A stretch of DNA of 34,214 bases, from positions 1-34,214 of the forward strand of contig JANYBQ010000020.1 of assembly GCA_025360705.1 (NCBI GenBank), in the 5' to 3' direction. Shown here one piece after another: positions 16,802 through 25,652 of this stretch. Every line of letters starts with the position of its first letter. The stretch's first letter is position 1. The notes beneath the pieces were generated by a model. That model had not been told where the DNA came from. It searched no databases and saw only the letters and a list, made by a program, of their open reading frames with translations. The position numbers were made by a program, and so were the translations under genes. The stretch is from Betaproteobacteria bacterium. Lineage in GTDB: Bacteria; Pseudomonadota; Gammaproteobacteria; Burkholderiales; Burkholderiaceae_C.

Positions 16802-17752
16802 TTATTTCCTGGCTGGCATTCTGGCGCCGACGTGTGCCTGATTGCGCGAGCGCGCGAGTTCTACCTGGCGCTGGCGCTCCGCAAAACCACGCTTTTGCGC
16901 CTCGGTCTTGAAATCGAAACAGTGGGGGCACGTAATGCCCTTTTCATACCGAGGCGAAGCCTTTTCGACTGTACCCAGCGGCCGGCGGCACGAGCGGCAT
17001 AACTCCAGCGGGCCTTGCAGCAGTCCATGGCCCACTGACACGCGTTCATCGAAAACGAAACATTCACCTTGCCACTGACTGCTGTCTTGCGGCACCTGCT
17101 CCAAATATTTCAGGATGCCGCCCTGCAAATGGTAGACATCGTCGAAGCCGCGTTGACGCAACAGCGCAGTCGATTTTTCACAGCGGATGCCACCGGTGCA
17201 AAACATGGCGATCCGGGGTTTCTTGCCATCCACGGCAGCCAGCGCATTTCCAGATTTTGATTGCTCCTCGATCCATGCGGGCAAATCTGAAAAGCTCTTT
17301 GTCTTTGGGTTCAGCGCGCCGGCAAAGGTGCCGATTGCCACCTCGTAGTCGTTGCGCGCGTCAACCAGTACTACGCCGGGTTCGGAGATCAGCGCGTTCC
17401 AGTCCTGAGGTTTAACGTATTGTCCCGCCGTTCGGGCTGGGTCGAGACCGGCCACCTGCATCGTCACGATCTCCGCTTTCAGCCGTACCTTCATGCGATA
17501 AAACGGCAACTCCGCAGCCCACGATTCCTTGTGTTCCAGGTCCGCGAGGCGAATGTCCGCATGCAGCCACTTCAACACCGCAGCCACACCGCCGGGCGCT
17601 CCGGCAATCGTGCCGTTGATGCCCTCAGAGGCCAGCAATATTGTTCCCTTGACCTGGTTATCCTGGCATACCGTCAGAAGAGGAGTCTGGATTTGCGCGA
17701 AGTCGGGCAAGTCGACAAACTTGTAGAAGGCGGATGTCAGAAAACGGGACAT
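16802..17752 (-). CDS. trhO: tRNA uridine(34) hydroxylase TrhO (YceA/rhodanese family)
   Basis: The 316-residue protein has the TrhO layout: an N-terminal acylphosphatase-like domain with ILLASEGINGTIAG (38-51), a rhodanese domain at about 120-220 whose active loop is CTGGIRCEKS (185-194), and a C-terminal CxxC...CxxC pair (C252/C255, C275/C278) that may bind metal. In E. coli and Bacillus the family hydroxylates U34 of certain tRNAs using O2, the first step toward cmo5U/mo5U. Length is in the family's range. It is followed upstream on the same strand by the HDOD gene (51-bp gap), with no obvious functional link. Confidence 0.9.
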   Translation of the reverse strand: MSRFLTSAFYKFVDLPDFAQIQTPLLTVCQDNQVKGTILLASEGINGTIAGAPGGVAAVLKWLHADIRLADLEHKESWAAELPFYRMKVRLKAEIVTMQVAGLDPARTAGQYVKPQDWNALISEPGVVLVDARNDYEVAIGTFAGALNPKTKSFSDLPAWIEEQSKSGNALAAVDGKKPRIAMFCTGGIRCEKSTALLRQRGFDDVYHLQGGILKYLEQVPQDSSQWQGECFVFDERVSVGHGLLQGPLELCRSCRRPLGTVEKASPRYEKGITCPHCFDFKTEAQKRGFAERQRQVELARSRNQAHVGARMPARK

Positions 17753-17803
17753 GGAGTTGGAGGGTCAGTGCAAGATGGAGATTCGACCGCGTGGCTGCAA
17801 ATG

Positions 17804-18616
17804 TCATCGACGGTTCTGCAAGGTCCAGTCGATCGGATCCTGCTGCAACACCATGTCGATGTCCAGTGCCAGCACTTCACCGACCGCACCTGGAAAACTG
17901 ACGGCCATTTGACGCTGGTTCATGCGTGCATCCTTGGCGCGGGCGCGCCAAGCCGCCAAATGGATCACGCCGGCCAGCGGTTCGTAAGCATCCTGGTCGA
18001 ACGGCGCGTCCTGATGCTCCAGCGCCTCGACGATTGGCAGCGGAAACAGCCACTTGCGCGCCAGTCCCGCGCCAACCTGAGCATAGCTGTAACCGAACGC
18101 CCGGCACTCGGCCATTGCGCGCCGCGGATCCAGGGCCGGCACGTCAGCGTCGAGCGTGGCCATGTCAGCCGGCATCGCGATGCGCATTGCCAATTCACCC
18201 ATCAGATGAATCAGACCGGCGGTAAATGCCGCTTGCTGGTGCTGCTGCACCACGCCTGCCAGCGAGCGGGAGACCTTGGCAACGTCCAGGCTGTAGTTCC
18301 AGTAGTGCTGCAAGTTGATGCCAGGCACCGCTTTCATCGAAGCGCTGGTAGCCGAGGCCGTCACCATGGTACGAACGTGGCCGAGGCCAACCAGCGCCAG
18401 CGACTCCGACACACTGTGAATACGCTGGGACAGCTGGAAAAAACCTGAATTGGACAGTTGCAGCAGGCGTGTCGTAAGCGCCGGGTCGGTGCTGATGAGC
18501 AGCGTAATTTTTTTCAGATCCGGCTCCTCCCGCTCCAGTTCACTCAGCAACAAGGCTACTACTTTGGGGATGCTGGGGAGGGTGAACTGGGAGGCCAGGA
18601 GGGAATTCAGTTGCAT
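17804..18616 (-). CDS. HDOD-domain signalling protein
   Basis: This 270-residue protein is a single HDOD domain (about 8-215). It starts SQFTLPSIPKVVALLL, followed by ISTDPALTTRLLQLSNSGFF and the diagnostic SVSESLALVGLGHVRTMV. In the place of the catalytic His-Asp of HD phosphohydrolases it reads IHLMGEL, so the Asp is missing; HDOD proteins as a group lack catalysis and act as scaffolds in signalling, motility or nutrient responses. There is no attached GGDEF or receiver domain. The ATG at 18616 gives the usual N-terminus. The gene diverges from the DUF1223 gene across a region containing a perfect 22-bp inverted repeat. Confidence 0.87.
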   Translation of the reverse strand: MQLNSLLASQFTLPSIPKVVALLLSELEREEPDLKKITLLISTDPALTTRLLQLSNSGFFQLSQRIHSVSESLALVGLGHVRTMVTASATSASMKAVPGINLQHYWNYSLDVAKVSRSLAGVVQQHQQAAFTAGLIHLMGELAMRIAMPADMATLDADVPALDPRRAMAECRAFGYSYAQVGAGLARKWLFPLPIVEALEHQDAPFDQDAYEPLAGVIHLAAWRARAKDARMNQRQMAVSFPGAVGEVLALDIDMVLQQDPIDWTLQNRR

Positions 18617-18654
18617 GGAACGCAGGCTCCGGTCAGGTTAAAGCGCAAACGTCG

Positions 18655-18707
18655 AATTATCGATGGCTTGCATCGATTCGCAGTGTCGATGCAAGCCATC
18701 GATAATT
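18655..18707. repeat. Perfect 22-bp inverted repeat with 9-nt loop
   Basis: Bases 18655-18676 are exactly the reverse complement of 18686-18707, separated by nine bases (18677-18685). The arms include ATCGATGGCTTGCATCGA, itself partly symmetric around ATCGAT. The repeat lies in the 157-bp region between the divergent HDOD and DUF1223 genes, 38 bp and 66 bp from their starts. As RNA it would make a very stable hairpin in either direction, but no T-tract follows, so it is not a standard terminator. I did not notice a second copy in this window. It could be an operator, an attenuating leader hairpin, or a small mobile palindromic element (REP-like). Confidence 0.75.
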
Positions 18708-18773
18708 GGCAGTAAGATTTTGCGCCAAAGGCAGACCTAGTTCCCATCAAGCAAATCCATCGAGAGAGAAGTA

Positions 18774-19532
18774 ATGGTTCATTGCATTGTTCAAGCCTTG
18801 GCATGTGTTGCCTGTGCTTCAGCGGCGAGCGCATTTGCGATGGCAAATAGCTGCATTGCGCAGTCCGGCGCAGGCATTACGCCGGTGGTGGAGCTCTATA
18901 CCTCTGAGGGGTGCAGCTCATGTCCGCCGGCGGATCGCTGGGTTTCGGGCCTGAAGCGGCAGGCAGGCGACAGTCCGATGCCAGTTATAGAAGCTTTTCA
19001 TGTGGGGTACTGGGACTACATCGGCTGGATCGACCGTTTTGCCAGCCCGGAATACACCGCACGTCAGCGGCAAATCGCCAGTTGGAACCAGCAGCGTTCC
19101 ATCTATACCCCGCAGGCAGTGTTCAACGGCCAGGACTGGCGCGACTGGAATTCGGCCGGCAATACCTTGCCGGTGAGCAAGGAGCCAGCCCATGCTTCCA
19201 TCAGTTTGAAACAACTCGGCGCTGACCAGTTCGAAGCAGTTGTCACGGCGGACACAAAAGCGCCCGCTTCGTGGAGCGCTTACTGGACCGTGACCGAACA
19301 CGGCCATAGCTCCAAAGTGAAAGCCGGCGAAAACGCCGGTGAGTTGCTGCAGCACGACTATGTGGTGCGCCAGTACACGCCGGCCGGCGACTATCGCAGC
19401 GACCCAGCTACATCACAGAAGCTGACGTTGCGCTCCATCAGCGCCACACCGGGCCACGCACGTCAGATCAATCTGGTAATTTTCGACAACCGGACCGGCA
19501 GGACACTACAGGCGGTCTCAGCCGGTTGTTGA
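18774..19532 (+). CDS. DUF1223 exported thioredoxin-like protein
   Basis: The protein has 252 residues. The first 25-30 are hydrophobic and small (ALACVACASAASAFA), reading as a signal peptide. The mature part begins with the DUF1223 hallmark VVELYTSEGCSSCPPAD (38-54), a thioredoxin-like CxxC at C47/C50, followed by FHVGYWDYIGWID and QAVFNGQDW. The family is periplasmic or secreted, and its biochemical role is not established; the CxxC suggests redox chemistry. GAGAGAGAA lies 4-12 bases before the ATG and supports the start. It is preceded by the 22-bp inverted repeat and followed after 83 bp by a dioxygenase gene on the same strand. Confidence 0.87.
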   Translation: MVHCIVQALACVACASAASAFAMANSCIAQSGAGITPVVELYTSEGCSSCPPADRWVSGLKRQAGDSPMPVIEAFHVGYWDYIGWIDRFASPEYTARQRQIASWNQQRSIYTPQAVFNGQDWRDWNSAGNTLPVSKEPAHASISLKQLGADQFEAVVTADTKAPASWSAYWTVTEHGHSSKVKAGENAGELLQHDYVVRQYTPAGDYRSDPATSQKLTLRSISATPGHARQINLVIFDNRTGRTLQAVSAGC

Positions 19533-19615
19533 ACCGAGGGATATTGGCTGAGCGAGTAATGGGCTATGCTTGACGTGGTCAGTCGCGGACTACTGTTCAA
19601 GGCTGGTCCCTTGCC

Positions 19616-20653
19616 GTGGCAAATACCCAGTCCCTCCCACCGCTTCAGCAACATTCCGCCGCATGGTACGGCCCCGATATGGCGCGGCGGGAGGCTGAGT
19701 GGTTGCATTGCCTCAGTGCGCGGGAAGTACGCGAGCTTGAGAACGCGGCAGAGCCATGGATCAACCTGCCAGACGGACTCACGGCAATTGGCGCCGACGC
19801 TTTCAAGCTGCCAACGCTGGGGGTCAAATTGCTGGCACTGCGCCAGGAATTGATCCACGGTCGAGGGTTCGGAATGCTGCGTGGGCTTCCCATAGAGCGT
19901 TACACCGAACACCAAATACAACTAATTTTTCGCGGTTTGGGCAGCCATCTGGGTATGGCGAGATCACAAAACGCGCAGGGCCATCTATTGGGTCATGTAC
20001 GCGATCTTGGTTTAAGCAGCCAGGATCCCGGCGTGCGGGTCTACCAGACCAATGAACGTCAGACCTTCCATACGGATTCAGCCGATGTCGTAGGGTTGTT
20101 GTGCTTAAAAAATGCCATGTCGGGCGGAGATTCACTGCTTGTGAGTTCGTCCACGATTTTCAACGAGTTGCGGCATCAATGCCCCGAATTGCTCTCTTTG
20201 CTGCTGCAACCCGTCGCTACGGACCGGCGCGGCGAAGTGCCCGTCGGACAGGCGCCGTATTTCCTGATTCCGGTTTTCAGCTACTACAAGCACCACCTGA
20301 CCGCGATCTACCAAAGGCAATACATAGACTCGGCCCAGCGTTTCAGCGATGCGCCACGCCTCGGCGAGCAACAGTTGCAGGCGCTGGACCGGTTCGATGG
20401 ACTTGCCAATAACCCCGAATTGCATTTTTCGATGCGCCTCGCGCCCGGTGACATGCAGTTCGTCTACAACCATGCCCTGTTGCATGACCGCACCGCATTC
20501 GAAGATTGGCCGGAGCCCCGGCGCAAACGCCACCTGCTGCGCTTGTGGCTTGCCGTGCCGGGTGACCGGCCGCTGCCTGCATGTTTTGCCGCGCGTTATG
20601 GCTCGCTGGAGATCGGCAAGCGCGGCGGCGTGATGACCGGGCAAAGCGGGTAA
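19616..20653 (+). CDS. TauD/TfdA-family Fe(II)/2-oxoglutarate dioxygenase
   Basis: This 345-residue protein has the facial triad of TauD-type enzymes: H152 and D154 in FHTDSADVVGL, and H290 in LLHDRTAF. R309 (LLRLWL) is placed to bind 2-oxoglutarate. Such enzymes hydroxylate or cleave substrates using Fe(II), O2 and 2-oxoglutarate. The opening region with GADAFKLPTLG and RGFGMLRGLP is like the gamma-butyrobetaine/TauD-like proteins of unknown substrate in many Proteobacteria. The start is a GTG at 19616 without a strong ribosome site; ATG 19679 would remove 21 residues upstream of a conserved-looking W-x-x-L segment, so the longer form is preferred. A GC-rich hairpin sits 17 bp after the stop. 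Confidence 0.82.
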   Translation: MANTQSLPPLQQHSAAWYGPDMARREAEWLHCLSAREVRELENAAEPWINLPDGLTAIGADAFKLPTLGVKLLALRQELIHGRGFGMLRGLPIERYTEHQIQLIFRGLGSHLGMARSQNAQGHLLGHVRDLGLSSQDPGVRVYQTNERQTFHTDSADVVGLLCLKNAMSGGDSLLVSSSTIFNELRHQCPELLSLLLQPVATDRRGEVPVGQAPYFLIPVFSYYKHHLTAIYQRQYIDSAQRFSDAPRLGEQQLQALDRFDGLANNPELHFSMRLAPGDMQFVYNHALLHDRTAFEDWPEPRRKRHLLRLWLAVPGDRPLPACFAARYGSLEIGKRGGVMTGQSG

Positions 20654-20669
20654 AGCGGAGTAGAAGCGC

Positions 20670-20692
20670 GCCAGCCGATCGAGTCGGCTGGC
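20670..20692. terminator. GC-rich 9-bp hairpin downstream of the dioxygenase gene
   Basis: GCCAGCCGA (20670-20678) and TCGGCTGGC (20684-20692) pair perfectly around the loop TCGAG, beginning 17 bp after the TauD-like stop codon. The stem would be strong in RNA, but the following bases (CATGGACATTTG) lack a run of T, so an intrinsic terminator is not proven. It might stall polymerase, protect the 3' end or support Rho-dependent ending. Between it and the next gene I see no other structure. Confidence 0.35.
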
Positions 20693-20827
20693 CATGGACA
20701 TTTGTAATCCGAATTCTTACAGACGGTCTAGTCAAACGGCGACTTCCGCATTTGGCGCCGCGAACTAAAGTTGGGTCCAGGGGCGCCGTGCCCGTTTTGA
20801 GTGTTCGACCCAATCCAAGGAAACATC

Positions 20828-21625
20828 GTGAATCCACTAATCCGCGCCCCCTCTCCTGCCCTAGGTTCAGCAAAAATTGGCGCCTTCCGGACACCGGCTT
20901 TGACGGACGCCACGCCCATCACCGAGGAGCGCCTGCCGTTCTCGGTGAGGATCGTAAGCAACGAAGAAGACTTGTCCAAAGCGGTAGTAATCCGGCATGC
21001 GGCTTATGCGCGCCACATGCCCATATTCGCGGAAAAGTTACGCGAGGCCGAATCGCTGGATGCCGCGCCGGGCGTGGTGGTGCTGTTAGCCGAATCCCGG
21101 CTCGATGGTTCAGCTCTCGGTACTTTGCGGATCCAGACCAATGCCCACATGCAGCTCACGGTCGAGCAGTCCATCGAGTTGCCGCGCTGGATGCGCGACC
21201 GGCCATTGGCCGAGGTCACGCGGCTCGGAATAACCGGCGGTTCCATAGGCCGTCTGGTGAAAATGGTGCTCATCAAAGCGGCTTTCCAGTATTGCGAACA
21301 CGAAGATATCGAGTGGGCCGTGGTGGTGGCCCGTCCGCCGCTCGACCGGCAATACGCACAACTCATGTTCGAGGACCTTTACCCCGCGCAAGGACTGGTT
21401 CCCGTGCGCCACGTCGACAACATTCCCCACCGGGTGATGGCATTCGAGATCGAGACCGGACACCAGCGCTGGGCTGAAGCGGAACACCCGCTTCTCAATT
21501 TCTTCAGCTACACACGCCATCCGGACATCGCCTTGCAGTTCTCGCAGCCGATGCATACCGGCGAACTGTTTCCCCATCCTTCCATGGCGCGGGTTTCACA
21601 ACCGCTGGGCCGCATACCTGTCTGA
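20828..21625 (+). CDS. FeeM-like N-acyltransferase (GNAT-related; N-acyl amino acid synthase family)
   Basis: The 265-residue protein has a GNAT-like core from about residue 38: RIVSNEEDLSKAVVIRHAAY, a charged helix (FAEKLREAESLD), VVVLLAESRLDGSALGTLRIQTN, and LAEVTRLGITGGSIGRLVKMVLIKAA, where the acyl donor would bind. This pattern matches FeeM-type N-acyl amino acid synthases, which use acyl-ACP or acyl-CoA to acylate amino acids such as tyrosine, and related proteins found in Betaproteobacteria. The start is a GTG at 20828 because CCAAGGA lies 7-13 bases before it; a GTG at 20801 would add nine residues without a ribosome site. The product is unknown. The neighbouring downstream gene is a c-di-GMP enzyme, 125 bp away on the same strand. 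Confidence 0.72.
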   Translation: MNPLIRAPSPALGSAKIGAFRTPALTDATPITEERLPFSVRIVSNEEDLSKAVVIRHAAYARHMPIFAEKLREAESLDAAPGVVVLLAESRLDGSALGTLRIQTNAHMQLTVEQSIELPRWMRDRPLAEVTRLGITGGSIGRLVKMVLIKAAFQYCEHEDIEWAVVVARPPLDRQYAQLMFEDLYPAQGLVPVRHVDNIPHRVMAFEIETGHQRWAEAEHPLLNFFSYTRHPDIALQFSQPMHTGELFPHPSMARVSQPLGRIPV

Positions 21626-21750
21626 TTGGCGCCACGCCAGGAGACCTACGGCAGTCACGGAGGCCGGCGGGGCGATCTTCAGGTTGACTAAAACCCGGGC
21701 GTGCGTAGACTACCCCAACGTTGGATGGGTTCCAATGATGACAAGGGCGC

Positions 21751-24729
21751 ATGTCGGAGCGGATTTTGTTTTGGAGTGCATCAACGACTTCGCGCCTTCG
21801 CGTGGCGCTGGAGTTGGTGCTATGGGTCCTGTCGATTTATGTAGTGCCGATTTTCATCGCGCTGGTATCGATTGCCGCACTGGTGTTGTGGAGCGATCAA
21901 TATCCGGTTGGCGGCGGCAAACCCCTTGAATTGCGCATAGTCGATTCCGGCCCCGCCAGCCTGACACCAGCCCAGGCGCGCAGCCAACTCCAGTCCGCGC
22001 GCCTTACCCCTTTCTTCGATACCCAGCGATCCGAAGCTCCGGTCTGGTTCGGTTTGAATGTCGCCCGACAAGCCGATGGTGACGTGATGGTCGAATTTCC
22101 GTCGCGCCATGGAGTTGATCTTGCTTGCTGGGACGCGGCCTCGCTGCGGCCCCTGGGCGAGTCTTCCCGATCCGGCTTCCAGGGATTGCTGGAGCCCGTC
22201 AAGGCTGGTTTCGCGCTGCGGCTCGGCGGGACGGAAAACGCCGTGTTGTGCCGCGGTTCATTTGTCGGACCAGCGCGTCTGACCGCGATTGCATGGTCGG
22301 ATGACGATTTAAATCGATCCATCAACGAGTTCCACCGCAATTCCGGCCTGCTGGACGGCGGATTGATCGTGCTGGCCGCATTCGTGTTGATGACGGCTTT
22401 GATCAACCGGCAAATTCTGTATGTCCTGTTTGCCGCGTGGTTGGTCGTTACGCTGCGTATGGGCGCCCTTTCCGCCGGCTGGGACATTCAGTGGCTGGGC
22501 CACCAGGTGCCAGCGCAGTGGTTGTCGCAAGGCCGGTCGGTAACCATGGCTATCTACGCCCTGTTGACGTTGTCCTTATACCGCGCGCTGTTCCAGGACG
22601 AACTCACCAAAACCCGCTATGCAACGCCGATCAGCGTTACCCATTGGTTGTGCCTGCCTTTTCTGCTGACATCCTTTTTTCTGCCGTACAAATTCTGGTT
22701 GCCCGCGATGTGGCTGGTCGCCGGCTCGGGACTGGTCCTGATGACCTTCAGCCTGGTCAGCATTTTGCGGCGCACGCACTCACGCGTGGCGATGTGGTAT
22801 GGCGCTTCGCTGACGGTTATTTTCCTGTCGGGTCTGTCCGAGATACTGGCCGCGGCCTGGGGACTGAAGCAGTTGGTAGGTGCCGCCAACTTCGTCACCG
22901 TTGCGCTGTTCTCGAGTTTGCTGGCGGCGCTGGCGATTGCCGAGCAGATGCGACAGGAACACGAGCAGCGGCTGCAGGTGCAGGCTGAACTGGAGCACAA
23001 CTTCCATGCCATGCCGATCGGCCTGTTCACGCTCGATGCGCAGGGCCGTTTTCTGAGCGCGAATCCAGCATTGCAGGGCATGCTTGGACGCAATGTGCTG
23101 GCCATCGGAAGCAACTCCTGGCAGCAGCATTTCGATCAGGGCGCCTGGACGCAGTTGCACCACTTCGTTTACAACCAGGTGGACGGCGAACTGGAGATCA
23201 AAGGCAAGAAGCCGCTTGACGCAAGCGAGCCGCGTCGTTTCCTGGTCAAGGCAACCCTGGCAAATGACAAGATTGAAGGGTCTTTGCAGGACGTCACGGA
23301 AAAATCCCGCGCCGCGGAAGACCTGAATTTCCTGGCTTACAACGACCCGTTGACAAAGGTCCTGAACCGACGCGGCATAGAAAACGCCTTTAACGAGGCG
23401 TCCGCGCTTTCGACTCAGGGCAAACCGTTTGCGCTGGCCTATCTCGATCTGGACCGCTTCAAACTGATCAATGACCTGTACGGCCACAGCGTCGGGGACG
23501 AAGTTTTGCAGCAGGTCTGCAGACGCGTCACAGACGTGATATCGGGCGCCATACTTGTCGGCCGGGTCGGCGGCGACGAATTTGTCGTGCTCTTGCCCGA
23601 TACCAAGATGCCGCTGGCCGCGCTGGTTTGCCAGGGCATTGTGCGCAGCATCGTCAGCGCTCCGTTTCGCGTCGGCGAGAAGGCCTTCCACGTGCGCGGG
23701 TCGATCGGGCTGATCGAAGTCAGCCCCGGCACCATGATCAAGGACGCCTTGTCCACGGCGGACCGCGCTTGTCGTGAAGCCAAACGTGGCCACAGCGATG
23801 GACTGGTCGTTTACGAGCGCACCGCCGTGGCTTTCCGCGAACACGAAGCCGAACTGCAACTGGTCGAACTTCTTTCGACCAGCGCCGCGACGGATGGCCT
23901 GTTTCTGGTCATGCAGCCCATCATGTCGCTCAAGGCGCCACACGATTCGCTCAACTTCGAGGTTTTGCTGCGCATGAAGGGAGCGGACGGCAAGCTCGTG
24001 CCAACCGACAGGCTGATCTCGGCGGCCGAGAACAGCGGACGCATGGGCGTGATCGACCGCTGGGTTCTGTCCACCACGCTGGCCTGGCTCAGCACTTACC
24101 AGAGGCGCCTTACCAATACCCGTTTCGTCTGCATGAACCTCAGTGGCGCATCGCTTAACGACGAAAAATTCATGCAGGACGTCTTCGGCATGCTGGCCGC
24201 CAATATCGACATCGCGCGTCACCTGTGCATCGAGATCACCGAAAGCGTGGCGTTGCACGACCTCAACAACACGCGCCATTTCATCGACACCGTGCGCAGC
24301 TATGGCGCCAAGGTCGCGCTGGACGACTTCGGCGCGGGTTACACCTCGTTCTCGTACCTCAAGGAATTGCCAGCCGATCTGTTGAAGATCGATGGCAGCT
24401 TCATCGTCAACATGAACGGCCACCCGGCTAACGTGGCCATCGTCGAGGCGATCGTCAACCTGGCTGGCAACCTCGGTATGCAGACCATCGCCGAGTGGGC
24501 CGAAGATACCGCGACAGTGCAGACCCTGACCGAAATCGGGGTCGATTATGTGCAGGGTTATATCGTGGCGCGCCCGATGTCGCCCGAGATGCTGCTGACC
24601 GCGGAGTCTTCCGCGAGTTTCATCCGCGACGAGCAGTTGCTGAGCTTCACCAACATCCTGGGCAAGACCGAGGACATCCGGGCACAGGTCGATCTGTTCG
24701 ACCAGAAAACCGCCCGGCAGGTGCACTGA
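21751..24729 (+). CDS. Membrane-bound GGDEF-EAL c-di-GMP protein with PAS-like linker
   Basis: This 992-residue protein starts with a membrane helix (about 17-47), then an extracytoplasmic domain (about 48-195), and about seven further hydrophobic segments (200-395), a layout like 7TMR-DISM sensors. A coiled linker (395-418) leads to a PAS-like domain (about 416-515). The GGDEF domain is at 525-690, with the intact signature at 607-611; no RxxD inhibitory site is visible before it. The EAL domain is at 705-945, where the signature reads EVL (737-739) but the catalytic set N796, E828, D858/D859, K879, E915 and Q935 appears present. Both synthesis and breakdown of c-di-GMP are possible. AAGGG 4-8 bases before the ATG supports the start. 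The signal sensed is unknown. Confidence 0.9.
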   Translation: MSERILFWSASTTSRLRVALELVLWVLSIYVVPIFIALVSIAALVLWSDQYPVGGGKPLELRIVDSGPASLTPAQARSQLQSARLTPFFDTQRSEAPVWFGLNVARQADGDVMVEFPSRHGVDLACWDAASLRPLGESSRSGFQGLLEPVKAGFALRLGGTENAVLCRGSFVGPARLTAIAWSDDDLNRSINEFHRNSGLLDGGLIVLAAFVLMTALINRQILYVLFAAWLVVTLRMGALSAGWDIQWLGHQVPAQWLSQGRSVTMAIYALLTLSLYRALFQDELTKTRYATPISVTHWLCLPFLLTSFFLPYKFWLPAMWLVAGSGLVLMTFSLVSILRRTHSRVAMWYGASLTVIFLSGLSEILAAAWGLKQLVGAANFVTVALFSSLLAALAIAEQMRQEHEQRLQVQAELEHNFHAMPIGLFTLDAQGRFLSANPALQGMLGRNVLAIGSNSWQQHFDQGAWTQLHHFVYNQVDGELEIKGKKPLDASEPRRFLVKATLANDKIEGSLQDVTEKSRAAEDLNFLAYNDPLTKVLNRRGIENAFNEASALSTQGKPFALAYLDLDRFKLINDLYGHSVGDEVLQQVCRRVTDVISGAILVGRVGGDEFVVLLPDTKMPLAALVCQGIVRSIVSAPFRVGEKAFHVRGSIGLIEVSPGTMIKDALSTADRACREAKRGHSDGLVVYERTAVAFREHEAELQLVELLSTSAATDGLFLVMQPIMSLKAPHDSLNFEVLLRMKGADGKLVPTDRLISAAENSGRMGVIDRWVLSTTLAWLSTYQRRLTNTRFVCMNLSGASLNDEKFMQDVFGMLAANIDIARHLCIEITESVALHDLNNTRHFIDTVRSYGAKVALDDFGAGYTSFSYLKELPADLLKIDGSFIVNMNGHPANVAIVEAIVNLAGNLGMQTIAEWAEDTATVQTLTEIGVDYVQGYIVARPMSPEMLLTAESSASFIRDEQLLSFTNILGKTEDIRAQVDLFDQKTARQVH

Positions 24730-24737
24730 GCGGGCGC

Positions 24738-25652
24738 TTATTCGCCCGAACGCAGAGCCTGTTTCAGGCTGGCGCCGATTTCCGGCCTTTCGGCAAATGG
24801 GTCGGTTGGATTACGTGCCAGCATGACGTCATCGAGCCTGTTTTGCACCGACTTGATGCCCTTCGGATGGCTGTAGATATAAAAGCGATTGGCGGCGACC
24901 GCGTCAAACACCAGTTGTGCAACGTCGGCAGCCGATACTTTCCCGGACCCCACCGCTTTTTTGGACATGGCCTCGCCAATCAACTGGCTTTTGGTTGGCT
25001 TGGCATCCGTTTCCTGTAGCTCCAGCGGGCGATTGCGCTGGCTTTGGGTAATGCCGGTGGGAACGAAAAACGGGCATAAGACGCTGGCACCGATCCGGTC
25101 GGTGACGAGCGCCAGGTCCTGGTACAACGTCTCCGACAAGCTGACCACCGCGTGTTTACTCACGTTGTAAACGCCCATATTGGGGGGGTTTAACAAGCCC
25201 GCCATGCTGGCGGTATTGACGATGTGGCCGCTGTAAGCAGGGTCGCGCCGCGCTGCTTCCAGCATCATCGGCGTAAACACGCGCACGCCGTGGGCGACAC
25301 CCATCAGATTGACGCCCAGTACCCACTCCCATTCCTTGACGCTGGTTTCCCAAATCAGCCCTCCAGCCCCAACTCCGGCGTTATTGAATACAAAATGGGG
25401 CGCACCGAATCGCTCGAAGACCTTACGGCCCAGCACTTCGACTTCCGCCGCTTTTGAGACGTCCAGCCGGACCGCAAGTACCGGCGCGCCCGTTGATTGC
25501 ATTTCCTGCGTTGCCTTTTCTAGTGCGTCCTGTTGCACGTCGGCCAATACCAGGTTCATGCCCAGCCGTGCGCCGATACGCGCGCATTCCAGGCCGAAGC
25601 CTGAGCCCGCGCCGGTGAGGACGGCGGTCTTGTTTTTAAAGTCGGTGATCAT
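24738..25652 (-). CDS. Short-chain dehydrogenase/reductase
   Basis: This 304-residue protein is a classical SDR: TGAGSGFG (cofactor binding, near residue 14), NNAG near 90, a catalytic serine in NTASMAG and YNVSK with the Tyr and Lys. D38 after strand 2 (VLADVQ) suggests a preference for NAD(H). The C-terminal 40-50 residues extend beyond the typical 250-residue SDR. It is the last gene of the ten-gene minus-strand run; its ATG overlaps the stop of the GNAT gene (25649-25652). It may act on a hydroxy-acyl or alcohol substrate of that pathway, which is inference. It converges on the GGDEF-EAL gene with only an 8-bp gap. Confidence 0.87.
   Translation of the reverse strand: MITDFKNKTAVLTGAGSGFGLECARIGARLGMNLVLADVQQDALEKATQEMQSTGAPVLAVRLDVSKAAEVEVLGRKVFERFGAPHFVFNNAGVGAGGLIWETSVKEWEWVLGVNLMGVAHGVRVFTPMMLEAARRDPAYSGHIVNTASMAGLLNPPNMGVYNVSKHAVVSLSETLYQDLALVTDRIGASVLCPFFVPTGITQSQRNRPLELQETDAKPTKSQLIGEAMSKKAVGSGKVSAADVAQLVFDAVAANRFYIYSHPKGIKSVQNRLDDVMLARNPTDPFAERPEIGASLKQALRSGE

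Noticed and set aside
19570-19598. Possible sigma-70 promoter (TTGACG with a weak TACTGT) before the dioxygenase gene
   Set aside because: Spacing is 15 bp and the -10 matches only three of six positions.
22780-24726. A 648-codon open frame on the minus strand opposite the GGDEF-EAL gene
   Set aside because: It mirrors the codon phase of a strongly supported gene in GC-rich DNA, shows no domain, and the plus-strand protein has complete GGDEF and EAL motifs.
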